This document shows positions 19,125 to 29,276 of a stretch of 64,000 nucleotides of DNA, one piece after another. The DNA comes from Micromonospora lupini str. Lupac 08 (lineage in GTDB: Bacteria; Actinomycetota; Actinomycetes; Mycobacteriales; Micromonosporaceae), in NCBI RefSeq assembly GCF_000297395.2, contig NZ_HF570108.1, forward strand, positions 343,673-407,672, read 5' to 3'. The position numbers and the translations under genes were made by a program. How positions within the stretch are numbered: position 1 is the first letter of the stretch; the number at the start of each line of letters is the position of its first letter. The notes under the pieces were generated by a model. That model saw only the letters and a program-made list of their open reading frames with translations. It ran no database searches and was not told where the DNA came from.

Positions 19125-19849
19125 GCGACAAGCCCAACGACGGTGGCGTACCGCTGCCGGTGGTGCCGGCCGGCGCCACCAGCGGCGCTCCGGCCGAGCA
19201 GCCGCCGGCCAGCCCGGCCGGGCGCGGCATGTTCGGCAACCAGGGCACCGGCGACGTGTCCGGCTACGGCGGCCTGGTCCGACCGCGCCAGCCCGTCGAG
19301 GAGGCGTCCCGGCCGTACGGGGGCTACTTCGACGAGGTCCGCGACGCGTTGGAGGAGGCGTACCCGGCCTTCGCCGACGCGATCGAGAAGGTGGTCGTCG
19401 ACCGGGGTGAGCTGACCCTGCACGTCCGCCCGGAGCGGATCGCCGAGGTCTGCCAGGTGCTGCGGGACGACCTGGCGCTGCGCTTCGAGCTGTGCTCCTC
19501 GGTGTCCGGGGTGGACTACCTCGGCGCCGACGAGCGCCGGCTGCACGTGGTCTACCTGCTCACCTCGATGACCTACCGGCGTCGGATCCGGCTGGAGGCC
19601 GCGGTCTCCGTCGAGTCGCCGCACCTGCCCAGCGTCACCGCCGTCTACCCGACGGCGGACTGGCAGGAGCGGGAGGCGTACGACATGTTCGGCATCGTCT
19701 TCGACGGTCACCCCAACCTGACCCGGATCCTCATGCCGGACGACTGGGAGGGCCACCCGCAGCGCAAGGACTACCCGCTCGGTGGCGTGCCTGTCGAGTA
19801 CAAGGGCGCCGAGATCCCGCCGCCGGACCGCAGGAGGTCGTACCAGTGA
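19121..19849 (+). CDS. nuoC: NADH-quinone oxidoreductase subunit C
   Basis: 242 residues. The first 65 are Pro/Gly-rich and probably disordered, an extension common in actinomycetes. The 30-kDa-subunit signature is [20 protein letters not shown], then [20 protein letters not shown]. NuoC lies in the connecting fragment and packs against NuoD. It overlaps nuoB by ATGA and nuoD by GTGA. Confidence 0.97.
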   Translation: MSDKPNDGGVPLPVVPAGATSGAPAEQPPASPAGRGMFGNQGTGDVSGYGGLVRPRQPVEEASRPYGGYFDEVRDALEEAYPAFADAIEKVVVDRGELTLHVRPERIAEVCQVLRDDLALRFELCSSVSGVDYLGADERRLHVVYLLTSMTYRRRIRLEAAVSVESPHLPSVTAVYPTADWQEREAYDMFGIVFDGHPNLTRILMPDDWEGHPQRKDYPLGGVPVEYKGAEIPPPDRRRSYQ

Positions 19850-21171
19850 CCACGTCGAACTACGCGACCGAACGCGAGACCACCGAGGGCAGGGTCTTCA
19901 CCGTCACCGGTGGGGACTGGGACACGGTCGTCTCGGGCACCGACCCGATCAACGACGAGCGGATCGTGGTCAACATGGGTCCGCAGCACCCGTCCACGCA
20001 CGGGGTGCTGCGGCTGATCCTGGAGCTGGAGGGCGAGACGGTCCGCGAGGCCCGCTCGGTCGTCGGCTACCTGCACACCGGCATCGAGAAGAACCTCGAG
20101 TACCGCAACTGGGTCCAGGGTTCGACGTTCGTGACCCGGATGGACTACCTCGCCCCGATCTTCAACGAGACGGCGTACGCCCTCGCGGTCGAGAAGCTGC
20201 TCGGCATCACCGACGACGTCACCGAGCGCGCCACCACCATCCGCGTGCTGATGATGGAGCTCAACCGGATCTCGTCGCACCTGGTCTGGCTGGCCACCAC
20301 CGGCATGGAGCTGGGCGCGATCTCGATCATGCTGTACGGCTTCCGCGAGCGGGAGTACATCCTCGACATCTTCGAGACCATCACCGGCCTGCGGATGAAC
20401 CACGCGTACGTCCGGCCGGGCGGTGTGGCGCAGGACGTGCCGGACGAGGCGATCGTCAAGATCCGCGAGTTCCTGAAGATGATGCCGAAGAAGCTCAAGG
20501 AGTACGAGGACCTGCTCTCCGGTCAGCCCATCTGGCTCGAACGGACGAAGAACGTCGCGGTGCTGGACGTGACCGGCTGCGTGGCGCTCGGCATCACCGG
20601 TCCGGTGCTGCGCTCGGCCGGGCTCGCCTGGGACCTGCGCAAGACCATGCCGTACTGCGGCTACGAGACGTACGAGTTCGACGTGCCGACCCACCCCGAC
20701 GGTGACGTGTGGGGTCGCTACCAGGTGCGGCTCGCCGAGATCCGCGAGTCGATGAAGCTTGTCGAGCAGGCGTTGGACCGGCTGCGGCCGGGCCCGGTGA
20801 TGGTCGCCGACCGCAAGATCGCGTGGCCGGCGCAGCTCGCCATCGGCGTCGACGGCATGGGCAACTCGCTGGAGCACGTCGCGAAGATCATGGGTCAGTC
20901 GATGGAGTCGCTGATCCACCACTTCAAGCTGGTGACCGAGGGCTTCCGGGTCCCGCCCGGCCAGGTGTACGTCGCCATCGAGGCGCCCCGCGGCGAGCTG
21001 GGCGTCCACGCGGTCTCCGACGGTGGCACCCGGCCGTACCGGGTGCACTACCGGGAGCCGAGCTTCGTCAACCTGCAGGCCCTCCCGGCGATGGCCGAGG
21101 GCGGCCTGATCGCCGACGTGATCGCCGGCGGCGCCTCGCTGGACCCGGTCATGGGCGGGTGTGACAGGTGA
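19846..21171 (+). CDS. nuoD: NADH-quinone oxidoreductase subunit D
   Basis: 441 residues. The 49-kDa-subunit signature [16 protein letters not shown] is at about 42-57, and [11 protein letters not shown] follows at about 73. The His and the C-terminal Asp region near the end of the chain (DPVMGGCDR) line the quinone site formed with NuoB. The gene begins with GTG overlapping nuoC. Its stop is followed directly by a repeat element instead of the usual overlap. Confidence 0.97.
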   Translation: MTTSNYATERETTEGRVFTVTGGDWDTVVSGTDPINDERIVVNMGPQHPSTHGVLRLILELEGETVREARSVVGYLHTGIEKNLEYRNWVQGSTFVTRMDYLAPIFNETAYALAVEKLLGITDDVTERATTIRVLMMELNRISSHLVWLATTGMELGAISIMLYGFREREYILDIFETITGLRMNHAYVRPGGVAQDVPDEAIVKIREFLKMMPKKLKEYEDLLSGQPIWLERTKNVAVLDVTGCVALGITGPVLRSAGLAWDLRKTMPYCGYETYEFDVPTHPDGDVWGRYQVRLAEIRESMKLVEQALDRLRPGPVMVADRKIAWPAQLAIGVDGMGNSLEHVAKIMGQSMESLIHHFKLVTEGFRVPPGQVYVAIEAPRGELGVHAVSDGGTRPYRVHYREPSFVNLQALPAMAEGGLIADVIAGGASLDPVMGGCDR

Positions 21172-21220
21172 GTGCGAGGAGCGAGCTTGCGAGCCCCGCA
21201 GTCGCGAACGGAAGGCGGCT
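21168..21220 (+). repeat. Intercistronic repeat element between nuoD and nuoE
   Basis: Starts at the GTGA carrying the nuoD stop and ends just before the nuoE ATG at 21224. Its core GCGAGCCCCGCAGTCGCGAA and its start GAGTGCGAGGAGCG are shared, with few changes, by the element at 32799-32852 between nuoM and nuoN. The AAGG at its end serves as the nuoE ribosome binding site. Confidence 0.75.
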
Positions 21221-21223
21221 CTG

Positions 21224-22390
21224 ATGACGACGACTTTCACTGACGAGACGCGGGAACGGGCGCGCGAGATCATCGCCCGCTACCCGGCGGACCGGTCCCG
21301 CTCGGCGCTGCTGCCGCTGCTGCACCTGGTCCAGGCGGAGGAGGGGTACGTCTCCCCGGCCGGGGTCACGTTCTGCGCCGAGGTGCTCGGGCTGAACAAG
21401 GCCCAGGTCGGCGCGGTGGCCACCTTCTACACCATGTACAAGCGCAAGCCGACAGGTGACTTCCTGGTAAGCGTCTGCACCAACACGATGTGCAACGTGC
21501 TGGGGGGTCAGGAGGTCTACGACACCCTCGTCGAGCACCTGGGTGTCGGGCACGACGAGACCACCGCGGACGGCACGATCACGCTGGAGCACGCCGAGTG
21601 CCTGGCGGCCTGCGACTACGGCCCGGTGATGACAGTCAACTACGACTTCTTCGACCGGGTGGATCCGTCCACCGCGGTCGGCGTGGTCGACGAACTGCGC
21701 GGCGGTGGCCGGCCGATGCCGACGCGCGGCGCGCGGCTGTGCACGCTCAAGGAGATGGCGGTGCAGCTCGCCGGTTTCGCCGACGAGCGCGACGGCGCTG
21801 TCGCCGACGGCGGGCCGGGCGAGCCGACCCTGCGCGGGCTGCGGCTGGCGCAGGAGCACAACGTCTCGGTGCCGGGCTTCGACCCGAACACCCCGATCCG
21901 CAGCAAGGCCGAGGCCGACAAGGCCGCCGCCGAGGCGAAGGCGAAGGCGGAGGCCGCCAAGCCGGCACCCGTCGAGGCCAGCGCGGCACCGGTCAAGGGC
22001 GGCGACGGGGCGTCCGCCCCGACGCCCGGCAACGCCGGTGCCGGCGAGCCGGCTCCCGCCGCCGCGAGCGGCAGCACCGCCCCGGACGTGAAGGCACCCG
22101 ACGACAAGTCGCCGCAGGTGCGTACCGCCGAGACCCGGCAGCCGGACGCGGGCACGGCCGTGCCGGACGCCCCCGGCACCAAGGTGCCGACGGACAGCAC
22201 CGCGCCGGAGCCGCGCGACGCCCGGTCGGCAGAGGCCGCAGGCGTGGCGGCCAACGAGCCGGCCGGCGACGGCAAGCCCGCCGGCGACGAGGCCGGGGCG
22301 CAGGAGCGCAACCTCACCGAAGCGAAGGCTGGCACGGACGCCGACGGCGCCGGACCGGCCGACGCGAGCGAAACGGGGGCCCAGAAGTGA
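21224..22390 (+). CDS. nuoE: NADH-quinone oxidoreductase subunit E with long disordered tail
   Basis: 388 residues, roughly twice the usual length. Residues 1-185 are the normal thioredoxin-like NuoE, with [2Fe-2S] ligands in CTNTMC and CLAAC (24-kDa subunit, cluster N1a). From about 190 on there is an Ala/Pro/Lys/Asp-rich, low-complexity tail (for example KAAAEAKAKAEAAK, then APAAASGS) with no recognisable domain. The tail is in frame and keeps the host codon bias, so it is not a frameshift artefact. The stop overlaps the nuoF GTG. Confidence 0.95.
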   Translation: MTTTFTDETRERAREIIARYPADRSRSALLPLLHLVQAEEGYVSPAGVTFCAEVLGLNKAQVGAVATFYTMYKRKPTGDFLVSVCTNTMCNVLGGQEVYDTLVEHLGVGHDETTADGTITLEHAECLAACDYGPVMTVNYDFFDRVDPSTAVGVVDELRGGGRPMPTRGARLCTLKEMAVQLAGFADERDGAVADGGPGEPTLRGLRLAQEHNVSVPGFDPNTPIRSKAEADKAAAEAKAKAEAAKPAPVEASAAPVKGGDGASAPTPGNAGAGEPAPAAASGSTAPDVKAPDDKSPQVRTAETRQPDAGTAVPDAPGTKVPTDSTAPEPRDARSAEAAGVAANEPAGDGKPAGDEAGAQERNLTEAKAGTDADGAGPADASETGAQK

Positions 22391-23703
22391 CCACTCCCCG
22401 CCCGGAGACGCTGGCCAAGCTGACGCCGGTGCTGACCAAGCGCTGGTTGTCGCCGGACGCCTGGCGGATCGGCACGTACGAGCAGCTCGACGGCTACGCC
22501 GCGCTGCGCAAGGCCCTCAAGGCCCACCCGGACGACCTGATCCAGCTAATCAAGGACTCCGGGCTGCGCGGTCGGGGTGGCGCCGGCTTCCCCACCGGCC
22601 TCAAGTGGGGCTTCATCCCGCAGGGCGACGGCAAGCCGCACTACCTGGTGGTCAACGCCGACGAGGGCGAGCCGGGCACCTGCAAGGACCTGCCGCTGAT
22701 GACCCACGACCCGCACGCGCTGGTCGAGGGCGTCATCATCGCGTCGTACGCGATCCGGGCCAGCCGCGCGTACATCTACATCCGGGGCGAGGCGGTGCAC
22801 GCCGCGCGTCGGCTGCGCAACGCGGTCCAGGAGGCGTACGACAAGGGCTACCTCGGCCGCAACATCCTGCGCAGCGGCTACGACCTGGAGCTGGTGGTGC
22901 ACTCCGGCGCCGGGGCGTACATCTGCGGCGAGGAGACGGCGCTGCTGGACTCGCTGGAGGGGTTCCGGGGTCAGCCCCGGCTGCGCCCGCCGTTCCCGGC
23001 CACCCACGGCCTGTACGCGAGCCCGACGGTGGTCAACAACGTCGGCACCATCGCCAGCGTGCCGCCGATCGTGCTCGGTGGGGCCGACTGGTGGAAGACC
23101 ATGGGCACCGAGAAGTCCTCCGGGCCGATGATCTACTCGCTGTCCGGCCGCATCAACAACCCGGGCCAGTACGAGTGCTCGATGGGCGTCACGCTGCGCG
23201 AGCTGCTGGAACTGGCCGGTGGCATGCAGCCCGGCCACAACCTGAGGTTCTGGACCCCGGGCGGGTCGTCCACCCCGCTGCTCGCCGCCGAGCACCTGGA
23301 CGTGCCACTTGACTTCGAGGGGGTGGCGGCGGCCGGCTCGATCCTGGGCACCACGGCCACCCAGATCTTCTCGGACCAGGACTGCCCGGTCTACGCGACG
23401 TACCGGTGGCTGGAGTTCTACCACCACGAGTCGTGCGGCAAGTGCACCCCGTGCCGGGAGGGCAACTACTGGATGGTCCGGGTCTACCGGCGGATCCTGT
23501 CCGGTCAGGGCACCCACGAGGACCTGGACACGCTGCTGGACACCTGCGACAACATCCTCGGCCGCTCGTTCTGCGGTCTCGGTGACGGCGCGACCAGCTC
23601 GGTGACCTCGTCGCTGAAGTACTTCAAGCAGGACTACCTGGACTACATCGAGGGTCGGACCGCACCCAAGCTGTCGGAGAAGACCCTGGTAGGGGCGCAC
23701 TGA
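22387..23703 (+). CDS. nuoF: NADH-quinone oxidoreductase subunit F
   Basis: 438 residues. The FMN-binding motif [16 protein letters not shown] (about 59-74), the NADH site around [12 protein letters not shown], and the N3 [4Fe-4S] ligands in [12 protein letters not shown] plus a later Cys in [10 protein letters not shown] are all present. NuoF receives the hydride from NADH at the tip of the peripheral arm, next to NuoE and NuoG. The stop and the nuoG start share one base (TGATG). Confidence 0.97.
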   Translation: MTTPRPETLAKLTPVLTKRWLSPDAWRIGTYEQLDGYAALRKALKAHPDDLIQLIKDSGLRGRGGAGFPTGLKWGFIPQGDGKPHYLVVNADEGEPGTCKDLPLMTHDPHALVEGVIIASYAIRASRAYIYIRGEAVHAARRLRNAVQEAYDKGYLGRNILRSGYDLELVVHSGAGAYICGEETALLDSLEGFRGQPRLRPPFPATHGLYASPTVVNNVGTIASVPPIVLGGADWWKTMGTEKSSGPMIYSLSGRINNPGQYECSMGVTLRELLELAGGMQPGHNLRFWTPGGSSTPLLAAEHLDVPLDFEGVAAAGSILGTTATQIFSDQDCPVYATYRWLEFYHHESCGKCTPCREGNYWMVRVYRRILSGQGTHEDLDTLLDTCDNILGRSFCGLGDGATSSVTSSLKYFKQDYLDYIEGRTAPKLSEKTLVGAH

Positions 23704-26210
23704 TGACCGACGTAGCCAAGCAGACCGAGACCGTCACGCTCACCATCGACGGCGTCGAGGTCACCGCCCCCAAGGGGACGCTGCTGATCCGGGTCGCCGA
23801 GCAGATGGGCACCGAGATCCCCCGGTTCTGCGACCACCCGCTGCTGGCCCCGGCCGGCGCGTGCCGGCAGTGCCTGGTCGAGGTGGAGGGGCAGCGCAAG
23901 CCCGTCGCCTCCTGCACCCAGACCGTCGCCGACGGCATGGTCGTCCGCACGCAGATCACCTCCCCGGTGGCCAAGAAGGCGCAGGAGGGGGTGATGGAGC
24001 TGCTGCTGCTCAACCACCCGCTGGACTGCCCGATGTGTGACAAGGGCGGCGAGTGCCCGCTCCAGAACCAGGCCATGTCCACCGGCCGCACCGACTCGCG
24101 CTTCCACGAGCACAAGCGGGAGTACGAGAAGCCGATGGCGATCAGCAGCCAGGTGCTGCTGGACCGCGAGCGCTGCGTGCTCTGCCAGCGGTGCACCCGG
24201 TTCTCCGAGGAGATCGCCGGCGACAAGTTCATCGACCTGATGGGCCGGTCGTCCGCCGAGGAGATCAACATCTACCGGGACGACGCGTACGGCGAGGAGG
24301 GCGACGCCGGCGACGTGCCGTTCAACTCCTACTTCTCCGGCAACACCGTGCAGATCTGCCCGGTGGGGGCGCTCACCGGCGCCCAGTACCGGTTCCGGGC
24401 CCGCCCGTTCGACCTGGTGTCCAGCCCGAGCGTCTGCGAGCACTGCTCGGCCGGCTGCGGGCAGCGCACCGACTGGCGACGCGGCAAGGTGCTGCGCCGG
24501 CTCGCCGGCGACGAGCCGGCGGTGAACGAGGAGTGGAACTGCGACAAGGGCCGCTGGGGCTTCCAGTACACCCGGGCCGCCGACCGCCTGACCAACCCGC
24601 TGGTCCGCGACGAGCGCACCGGTGAACTGCGGGAGGCGTCCTGGAGCGAGGCGCTGACCCGGGCCGCCGAGGGGCTGCACGCGGCCCGCGAGGGCGGCCA
24701 GGGCACGGCGGTGCTCACCGGCGGCCGGCTGACCGTCGAGGACGCCTACGCGTACGCGAAGTTCGCCCGGGTCGCGCTTAACACCAACGACATCGACTTC
24801 CGCGCCCGGCCGGTCTCCCGTGAGGAGGCCGACTTCCTGGCCAGCTCGGTCGCCGGGGTCACCGACGTCACCTACACCGACGTGGAGAACGCGCCGGCCG
24901 TGGTGCTTGTCGGCCTGGAGCCGGAGGAGGAGTGCCCGATCCTCTTCCTGCGGCTGCGCAAGGCGTACCTGAAGAAGACCCTGACGGTGTACGCGCTGGC
25001 GCCGTTCGCCACCCGCGGCCTGGAGAAGCTCGGCGCCAAGCTGGCCCGGGTCGTGCCGGGCGAGGAGGCCAGCGTGCTCGCCGAGCACGCCACGGTCACC
25101 GAGGCGCTCAGCGCCCCGGGCGCGATCCTCATCGTGGGTGAGCGACTGGCCGGTGTGCCGGGTGGGCTCTCCGCCGCAGCGGACGTGGCCCGGCGTACCG
25201 GCGCGAAGCTGGCCTGGGTGCCGCGGCGCGCGGGTGACCGCGGCGCGGTCGAGGCGGGCTGCCTGCCCAACCTGCTGCCCGGTGGCCGGCTGGTCACCGA
25301 GCCGGCCGCGCGGGCCGAGCTGGGCGAGGCGTGGGACATTCCGGCCGGGGTGATCCCGAGCCAGGCCGGTCGGGACACCGACGGCATCCTGGCGGCGGCC
25401 GCCAACGGGCAGCTCGGGGCACTGGTGGTGGGCGGGGTCGACCCCGCCGACCTGGCCGACCCCCGGCTGGCCGAGACCGCCCTGGACGCGGTGCCGTTCC
25501 TGGTCAGCCTGGAGCTGCGCGCCAGCGCGGTGACCCGGCGGGCCGACGTGGTGCTGCCGGTGGCCCCGGTGGCCGAGAAGGCCGGCAGCTTCCTCGACTG
25601 GGAGGGCCGGCTGCGTCCGTTCGAGGCGGTGCTGAACACCGCCGCGATGACCGACGGCCGGGTCCTCGACGCGCTGGCCGCGCTGCTCGACGTGCGGCTC
25701 GGCACCGCCGACGTCCCGACTGTGCGTCGGGAGCTGGGCTCCCTGCCGGCCACGCGCATGGCCCGGCCGGCCGCCCCGTCGGTGTCACCGGGGGCGGTGC
25801 CGCACCCGCGTGCCGGTGAGGCCGTGCTGTCGACCTGGCACCAGCTCGTCGACCTCGGCACCCTGACCGACGGCGACGAGCACCTCGCCGGCACCGCCCG
25901 CCCGCCGGTCGTCCGGCTGGGCAAGGGCACCGCCGAGGCGCTCGGTGTGGTCGACGGGGACGCGGTCACGGTCGGCACCGACCGCGGGGCGTTGACCCTG
26001 CCGGCGGAGCTGACCGAGATGCCGGACGGCGTCGTCTGGCTGCCGACCAACTCACCCGGTTCGACAGTGCGACGCAGCCTCGGGGCGACGTCCGGCACTG
26101 TCGTCCGGATCTCCGTTCCCGCACCGAGCGCGGCCGTCCCGGCCGGGCGGGTAGCGGCGGACGAGGCCGGTCTCCCGGGTCCGCTCCTCAACACCGGGGG
26201 TGTCCAGTGA
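23703..26210 (+). CDS. nuoG: NADH-quinone oxidoreductase subunit G
   Basis: 835 residues. The N-terminal ferredoxin domain carries [2Fe-2S] ligands ([15 protein letters not shown] and a later Cys). Next come the His/Cys-rich segment [17 protein letters not shown] and the [4Fe-4S] pair CVLCQRC and CPVGAL. A molybdopterin-oxidoreductase-like region starts at [11 protein letters not shown] and fills the C-terminal two thirds. It is the largest peripheral-arm subunit and the wire from NuoF to NuoI. The C-terminal third is Ala/Val-rich and less conserved. It overlaps nuoH by GTGA. Confidence 0.97.
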   Translation: MTDVAKQTETVTLTIDGVEVTAPKGTLLIRVAEQMGTEIPRFCDHPLLAPAGACRQCLVEVEGQRKPVASCTQTVADGMVVRTQITSPVAKKAQEGVMELLLLNHPLDCPMCDKGGECPLQNQAMSTGRTDSRFHEHKREYEKPMAISSQVLLDRERCVLCQRCTRFSEEIAGDKFIDLMGRSSAEEINIYRDDAYGEEGDAGDVPFNSYFSGNTVQICPVGALTGAQYRFRARPFDLVSSPSVCEHCSAGCGQRTDWRRGKVLRRLAGDEPAVNEEWNCDKGRWGFQYTRAADRLTNPLVRDERTGELREASWSEALTRAAEGLHAAREGGQGTAVLTGGRLTVEDAYAYAKFARVALNTNDIDFRARPVSREEADFLASSVAGVTDVTYTDVENAPAVVLVGLEPEEECPILFLRLRKAYLKKTLTVYALAPFATRGLEKLGAKLARVVPGEEASVLAEHATVTEALSAPGAILIVGERLAGVPGGLSAAADVARRTGAKLAWVPRRAGDRGAVEAGCLPNLLPGGRLVTEPAARAELGEAWDIPAGVIPSQAGRDTDGILAAAANGQLGALVVGGVDPADLADPRLAETALDAVPFLVSLELRASAVTRRADVVLPVAPVAEKAGSFLDWEGRLRPFEAVLNTAAMTDGRVLDALAALLDVRLGTADVPTVRRELGSLPATRMARPAAPSVSPGAVPHPRAGEAVLSTWHQLVDLGTLTDGDEHLAGTARPPVVRLGKGTAEALGVVDGDAVTVGTDRGALTLPAELTEMPDGVVWLPTNSPGSTVRRSLGATSGTVVRISVPAPSAAVPAGRVAADEAGLPGPLLNTGGVQ

Positions 26211-27559
26211 GTCCGTCAATCCTCGCCCAGGACCCGACGCTTGCCGACTTCGGTCGGGATCCGTGGTGGCTGGTCCTCGGCAAGATCGTCTTCGCGTTCG
26301 CCTTCGGCCTGCTGGCCACCCTGCTCGGTGTCTGGTTTGAGCGGCGCGTGGTGGGTTACATGCAGGTGCGGCCCGGCCCCAACCAGGTCGGCCCGTTCGG
26401 CCTGCTGCAGACCCTCGCCGACGGCCTGAAGATGGCCTTCAAGGAGGACATCCTGCCGAAGGCGGCCGACAAGGTCGTCTACTTCTTCGCCCCGACGATC
26501 TCGGTGATCTGCGCGGTCACCGCGCTGTCGGTGGTGCCGTTCGGCCCGATGGTGAGCATCGGCGGCCACCACACGCCGTTGCAGGTCACCGACGTGCCGG
26601 TGGCGGTGCTGCTGCTGCTGGCCTGCTCCTCGATGGGCGTCTACGGCATCGTGCTGGGCGGCTGGGCCTCCGGCTCGACGTACCCGCTCCTCGGCGGCCT
26701 GCGGTCGAGCGCCCAGATGATCTCCTACGAGGTCGCCATGGGGCTCTCCATCGTGGCGGTCTTCATGACCGCCGGCACGATGAGCACCAGCGGGATCGTG
26801 GCCAAGCAGGCCCACGGGACGCAGCTCAGCATCGGCGGTTTCGACCTGCCCGCCCCGGGCTGGTACGCGATCCTGCTGCTGCCCAGCTTCGTCATCTTCT
26901 TCATCGCCACCGTGGGTGAGACCAACCGGGCGCCGTTCGACCTGCCCGAGGCCGAGTCCGAGCTGGTCGCCGGCTTCATGACGGAGTACAGCTCGCTGAA
27001 GTTCGCGCTCTTCATGCTCAGCGAGTACGTCGCGATGGTGACCATGTCCGCGGTCACCACCACGCTGTTCCTCGGCGGCTGGCGGGCGCCGTGGCCGATC
27101 ACCCTCTGGGAGGGCGCCAACTCCGGTTGGTGGCCGATGCTCTGGTTCTTCGGCAAGGTGATCGCGCTGGTCTTCGTCTTCGTGTGGCTGCGCGGCACGC
27201 TGCCCCGGCTGCGCTACGACCAGTTCATGCGCTTCGGCTGGAAGGTGCTGCTGCCGATCAACCTGGTCTGGATCCTGGTCCTGTCGGGCCTGCGCTCCAT
27301 CGAGGACTGGGACTCGCGCGGCAAGCTGATCGCGGTCGGCATCCCGGCCGGCATCCTGCTGATCGCCACGCTGTTCTGGCCCAACCGTCGACCGCAGCCG
27401 AAGCCGACCACGCAGGAGCAGGTCGACAGCCGGCCGTACGGGAGCTTCCCGCTGCCGCCGATGGATCTTCAGGTACCACCGAGCCCGCGTATCACGCGCG
27501 TGGTCGCCGAGCGGGAGCCGGCCAACATCGTTGCCGGCTCGGACTCCAGGGAGGTGTGA
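26207..27559 (+). CDS. nuoH: NADH-quinone oxidoreductase subunit H
   Basis: 450 residues, eight or so membrane helices. Signatures are [22 protein letters not shown] near the first loop (given here as two blocks, [10 protein letters not shown] and [11 protein letters not shown]), [11 protein letters not shown], and [21 protein letters not shown]. NuoH links the quinone chamber to the proton-pumping subunits. The C-terminal 60 residues form a Pro-rich cytoplasmic tail. The GTG overlaps the nuoG stop. Confidence 0.97.
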   Translation: MSPSILAQDPTLADFGRDPWWLVLGKIVFAFAFGLLATLLGVWFERRVVGYMQVRPGPNQVGPFGLLQTLADGLKMAFKEDILPKAADKVVYFFAPTISVICAVTALSVVPFGPMVSIGGHHTPLQVTDVPVAVLLLLACSSMGVYGIVLGGWASGSTYPLLGGLRSSAQMISYEVAMGLSIVAVFMTAGTMSTSGIVAKQAHGTQLSIGGFDLPAPGWYAILLLPSFVIFFIATVGETNRAPFDLPEAESELVAGFMTEYSSLKFALFMLSEYVAMVTMSAVTTTLFLGGWRAPWPITLWEGANSGWWPMLWFFGKVIALVFVFVWLRGTLPRLRYDQFMRFGWKVLLPINLVWILVLSGLRSIEDWDSRGKLIAVGIPAGILLIATLFWPNRRPQPKPTTQEQVDSRPYGSFPLPPMDLQVPPSPRITRVVAEREPANIVAGSDSREV

Positions 27560-27560
27560 C

Positions 27561-28202
27561 GTGGGCGCGATCACCGGAACGTTCAAGGGATTCGGTGTCA
27601 CCTTCTCGCACATGTTCAGGAAGGTCGTCACCACCGACTATCCGTTCAAGCCGCCGGTGTCGGCGCCGCGCTACCACGGGCGGCACATCCTCAACCGGCA
27701 CCCGGACGGCCTGGAGAAGTGCATCGGCTGCGAGCTGTGCGCCTGGGCCTGCCCGGCGGACGCGATCTACGTCGAGGGCGGCGACAACACCGACGAGCAG
27801 CGCTTCTCGCCCGGTGAGCGGTACGCCAGCACCTACCAGATCAACTACGCGCGGTGCATCTTCTGTGGGCTCTGCATCGAGGCCTGCCCGACCCGTTCGC
27901 TGACCATGAGCAACGAGTACGAGCTGGCCCGGGACAACCGGCAGGATCTGATCTTCACGAAGGAGCAGCTGCTCGCCCCGCTGCTCGAGGGCATGGAGCA
28001 GCCGCCGCACCCGATGCGGCTGGGCGACAGCGAGAAGGACTACTACGTCGGCGCGCTGGACAACCCGGGCACCTCCGCCGGTGCCGAGACGTCCCCGATG
28101 GGCCCCGGCCGCTACCAGGTCGAGGAGCACCCCGGCGTGACGTTCCCGGGCGCCGAGCAGGCCGCCCAGCGCGCGGCGGCCGGCAAGGGAGAGGGAGCAT
28201 GA
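27561..28202 (+). CDS. nuoI: NADH-quinone oxidoreductase subunit I
   Basis: 213 residues from a GTG one base past the nuoH stop, with GGGAGG upstream. Two ferredoxin-type motifs, [12 protein letters not shown] and [12 protein letters not shown], hold clusters N6a and N6b, which connect NuoG to NuoB. The C-terminal 80 residues are an acidic, Gly/Pro-rich extension beyond the ferredoxin fold. The stop overlaps the nuoJ ATG (ATGA). Confidence 0.97.
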   Translation: MGAITGTFKGFGVTFSHMFRKVVTTDYPFKPPVSAPRYHGRHILNRHPDGLEKCIGCELCAWACPADAIYVEGGDNTDEQRFSPGERYASTYQINYARCIFCGLCIEACPTRSLTMSNEYELARDNRQDLIFTKEQLLAPLLEGMEQPPHPMRLGDSEKDYYVGALDNPGTSAGAETSPMGPGRYQVEEHPGVTFPGAEQAAQRAAAGKGEGA

Positions 28203-28969
28203 CCACGTCTACGGTGCTGGCCGCGGCCGGTGGGGTGTCCGGCGGCGAGGAGGTCACCTTCTGGATCCTCGCGCCGCTCGCGCTCATCGGCGCGATCGGG
28301 ATGGTGGCGGCCCGCAACGCGGTGCACTCGGCGCTCTGGCTGGTGCTCACGATGCTCTGCCTGGGCGTGTTCTACATCCTCCAGGCCGGGCCGTTCATCG
28401 GCATGGTGCAGATCATCGTCTACACCGGCGCGATCATGATGCTCTTCCTGTTCGTGCTGATGCTTGTCGGCCGGGACGCCTCGGACTCGTTGATCGAGAC
28501 CCTGCGCGGTCAGCGCGTCGCCGCGATCCTGCTGGGGCTCGGCTTCGCCGGCCTGGTCGGCAGCGCCGTCTACAACGCCATGGACAAGACCACTGCGGTC
28601 GGGCTGGACCAGGCCAACGCCGAGGGCAACGTGCAGGGCATCGCCCGGCTGCTGTTCACCAAGTACGTCTTCGCGTTCGAGCTGACCTCGGCGCTGCTGA
28701 TCACCGCGGCGGTCGGCGCCATGGTGCTGGCGCACGTCGAGCGGCGTAAGCAGGACAAGGTCGACCAGGTGTCGACAATGAAGGCACGCTTCGCCCCGGG
28801 CAACTACCCCGGCCCGAAGCCGGGCCCCGGCGTCTTCGCCACCTCCTCCTCGGTGGCCACCCCGGCACGGCTGCCGGACGGCCAGCTCACCGAGCGGAGC
28901 ACGCCGGACATCCTGCCGGTACGCGAGCTGACCGCGCAGGAGACCACGCTGAAGGGGACCGACAGGTGA
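28199..28969 (+). CDS. nuoJ: NADH-quinone oxidoreductase subunit J
   Basis: 256 residues with five membrane helices in the first 180. Family block: [20 protein letters not shown], then [16 protein letters not shown], which includes the helix with a pi-bulge involved in coupling. The last 70 residues are a hydrophilic, Pro-rich cytoplasmic tail longer than in E. coli. It overlaps nuoI (ATGA) and nuoK (GTGA). Confidence 0.97.
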   Translation: MTTSTVLAAAGGVSGGEEVTFWILAPLALIGAIGMVAARNAVHSALWLVLTMLCLGVFYILQAGPFIGMVQIIVYTGAIMMLFLFVLMLVGRDASDSLIETLRGQRVAAILLGLGFAGLVGSAVYNAMDKTTAVGLDQANAEGNVQGIARLLFTKYVFAFELTSALLITAAVGAMVLAHVERRKQDKVDQVSTMKARFAPGNYPGPKPGPGVFATSSSVATPARLPDGQLTERSTPDILPVRELTAQETTLKGTDR

Positions 28970-29265
28970 CGCCCAATCATTACCTCGTGCTGGCGGCGGT
29001 GCTGTTCACCATCGGCGCGTCCGGGGTGCTCATCCGGCGCAACGCGATCGTGCTGTTCATGTGTGTCGAGCTGATGCTCAACGCGGCCAACCTGACGCTT
29101 GTCACCTTCAGCCGGATCAACGGTGACCTCAACGGCCAGATCATGGCGTTCTTCGTGATGGTGGTGGCCGCGGCCGAGGTCGTCGTCGGCCTCGCGATCA
29201 TCATGTCCATCTTCCGGACCCGGCGCTCGGCGAGTGTCGACGACGCCAACCTGCTCAAGTACTAA
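28966..29265 (+). CDS. nuoK: NADH-quinone oxidoreductase subunit K
   Basis: 99 residues, the standard length, with three membrane helices. The helix-embedded glutamates used in proton transfer are visible in [13 protein letters not shown] and in the [13 protein letters not shown] segment. It starts with a GTG overlapping the nuoJ stop. The nuoL gene begins 11 bases after its stop. Confidence 0.97.
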   Translation: MTPNHYLVLAAVLFTIGASGVLIRRNAIVLFMCVELMLNAANLTLVTFSRINGDLNGQIMAFFVMVVAAAEVVVGLAIIMSIFRTRRSASVDDANLLKY

Positions 29266-29276
29266 GGGGCAAGCGA

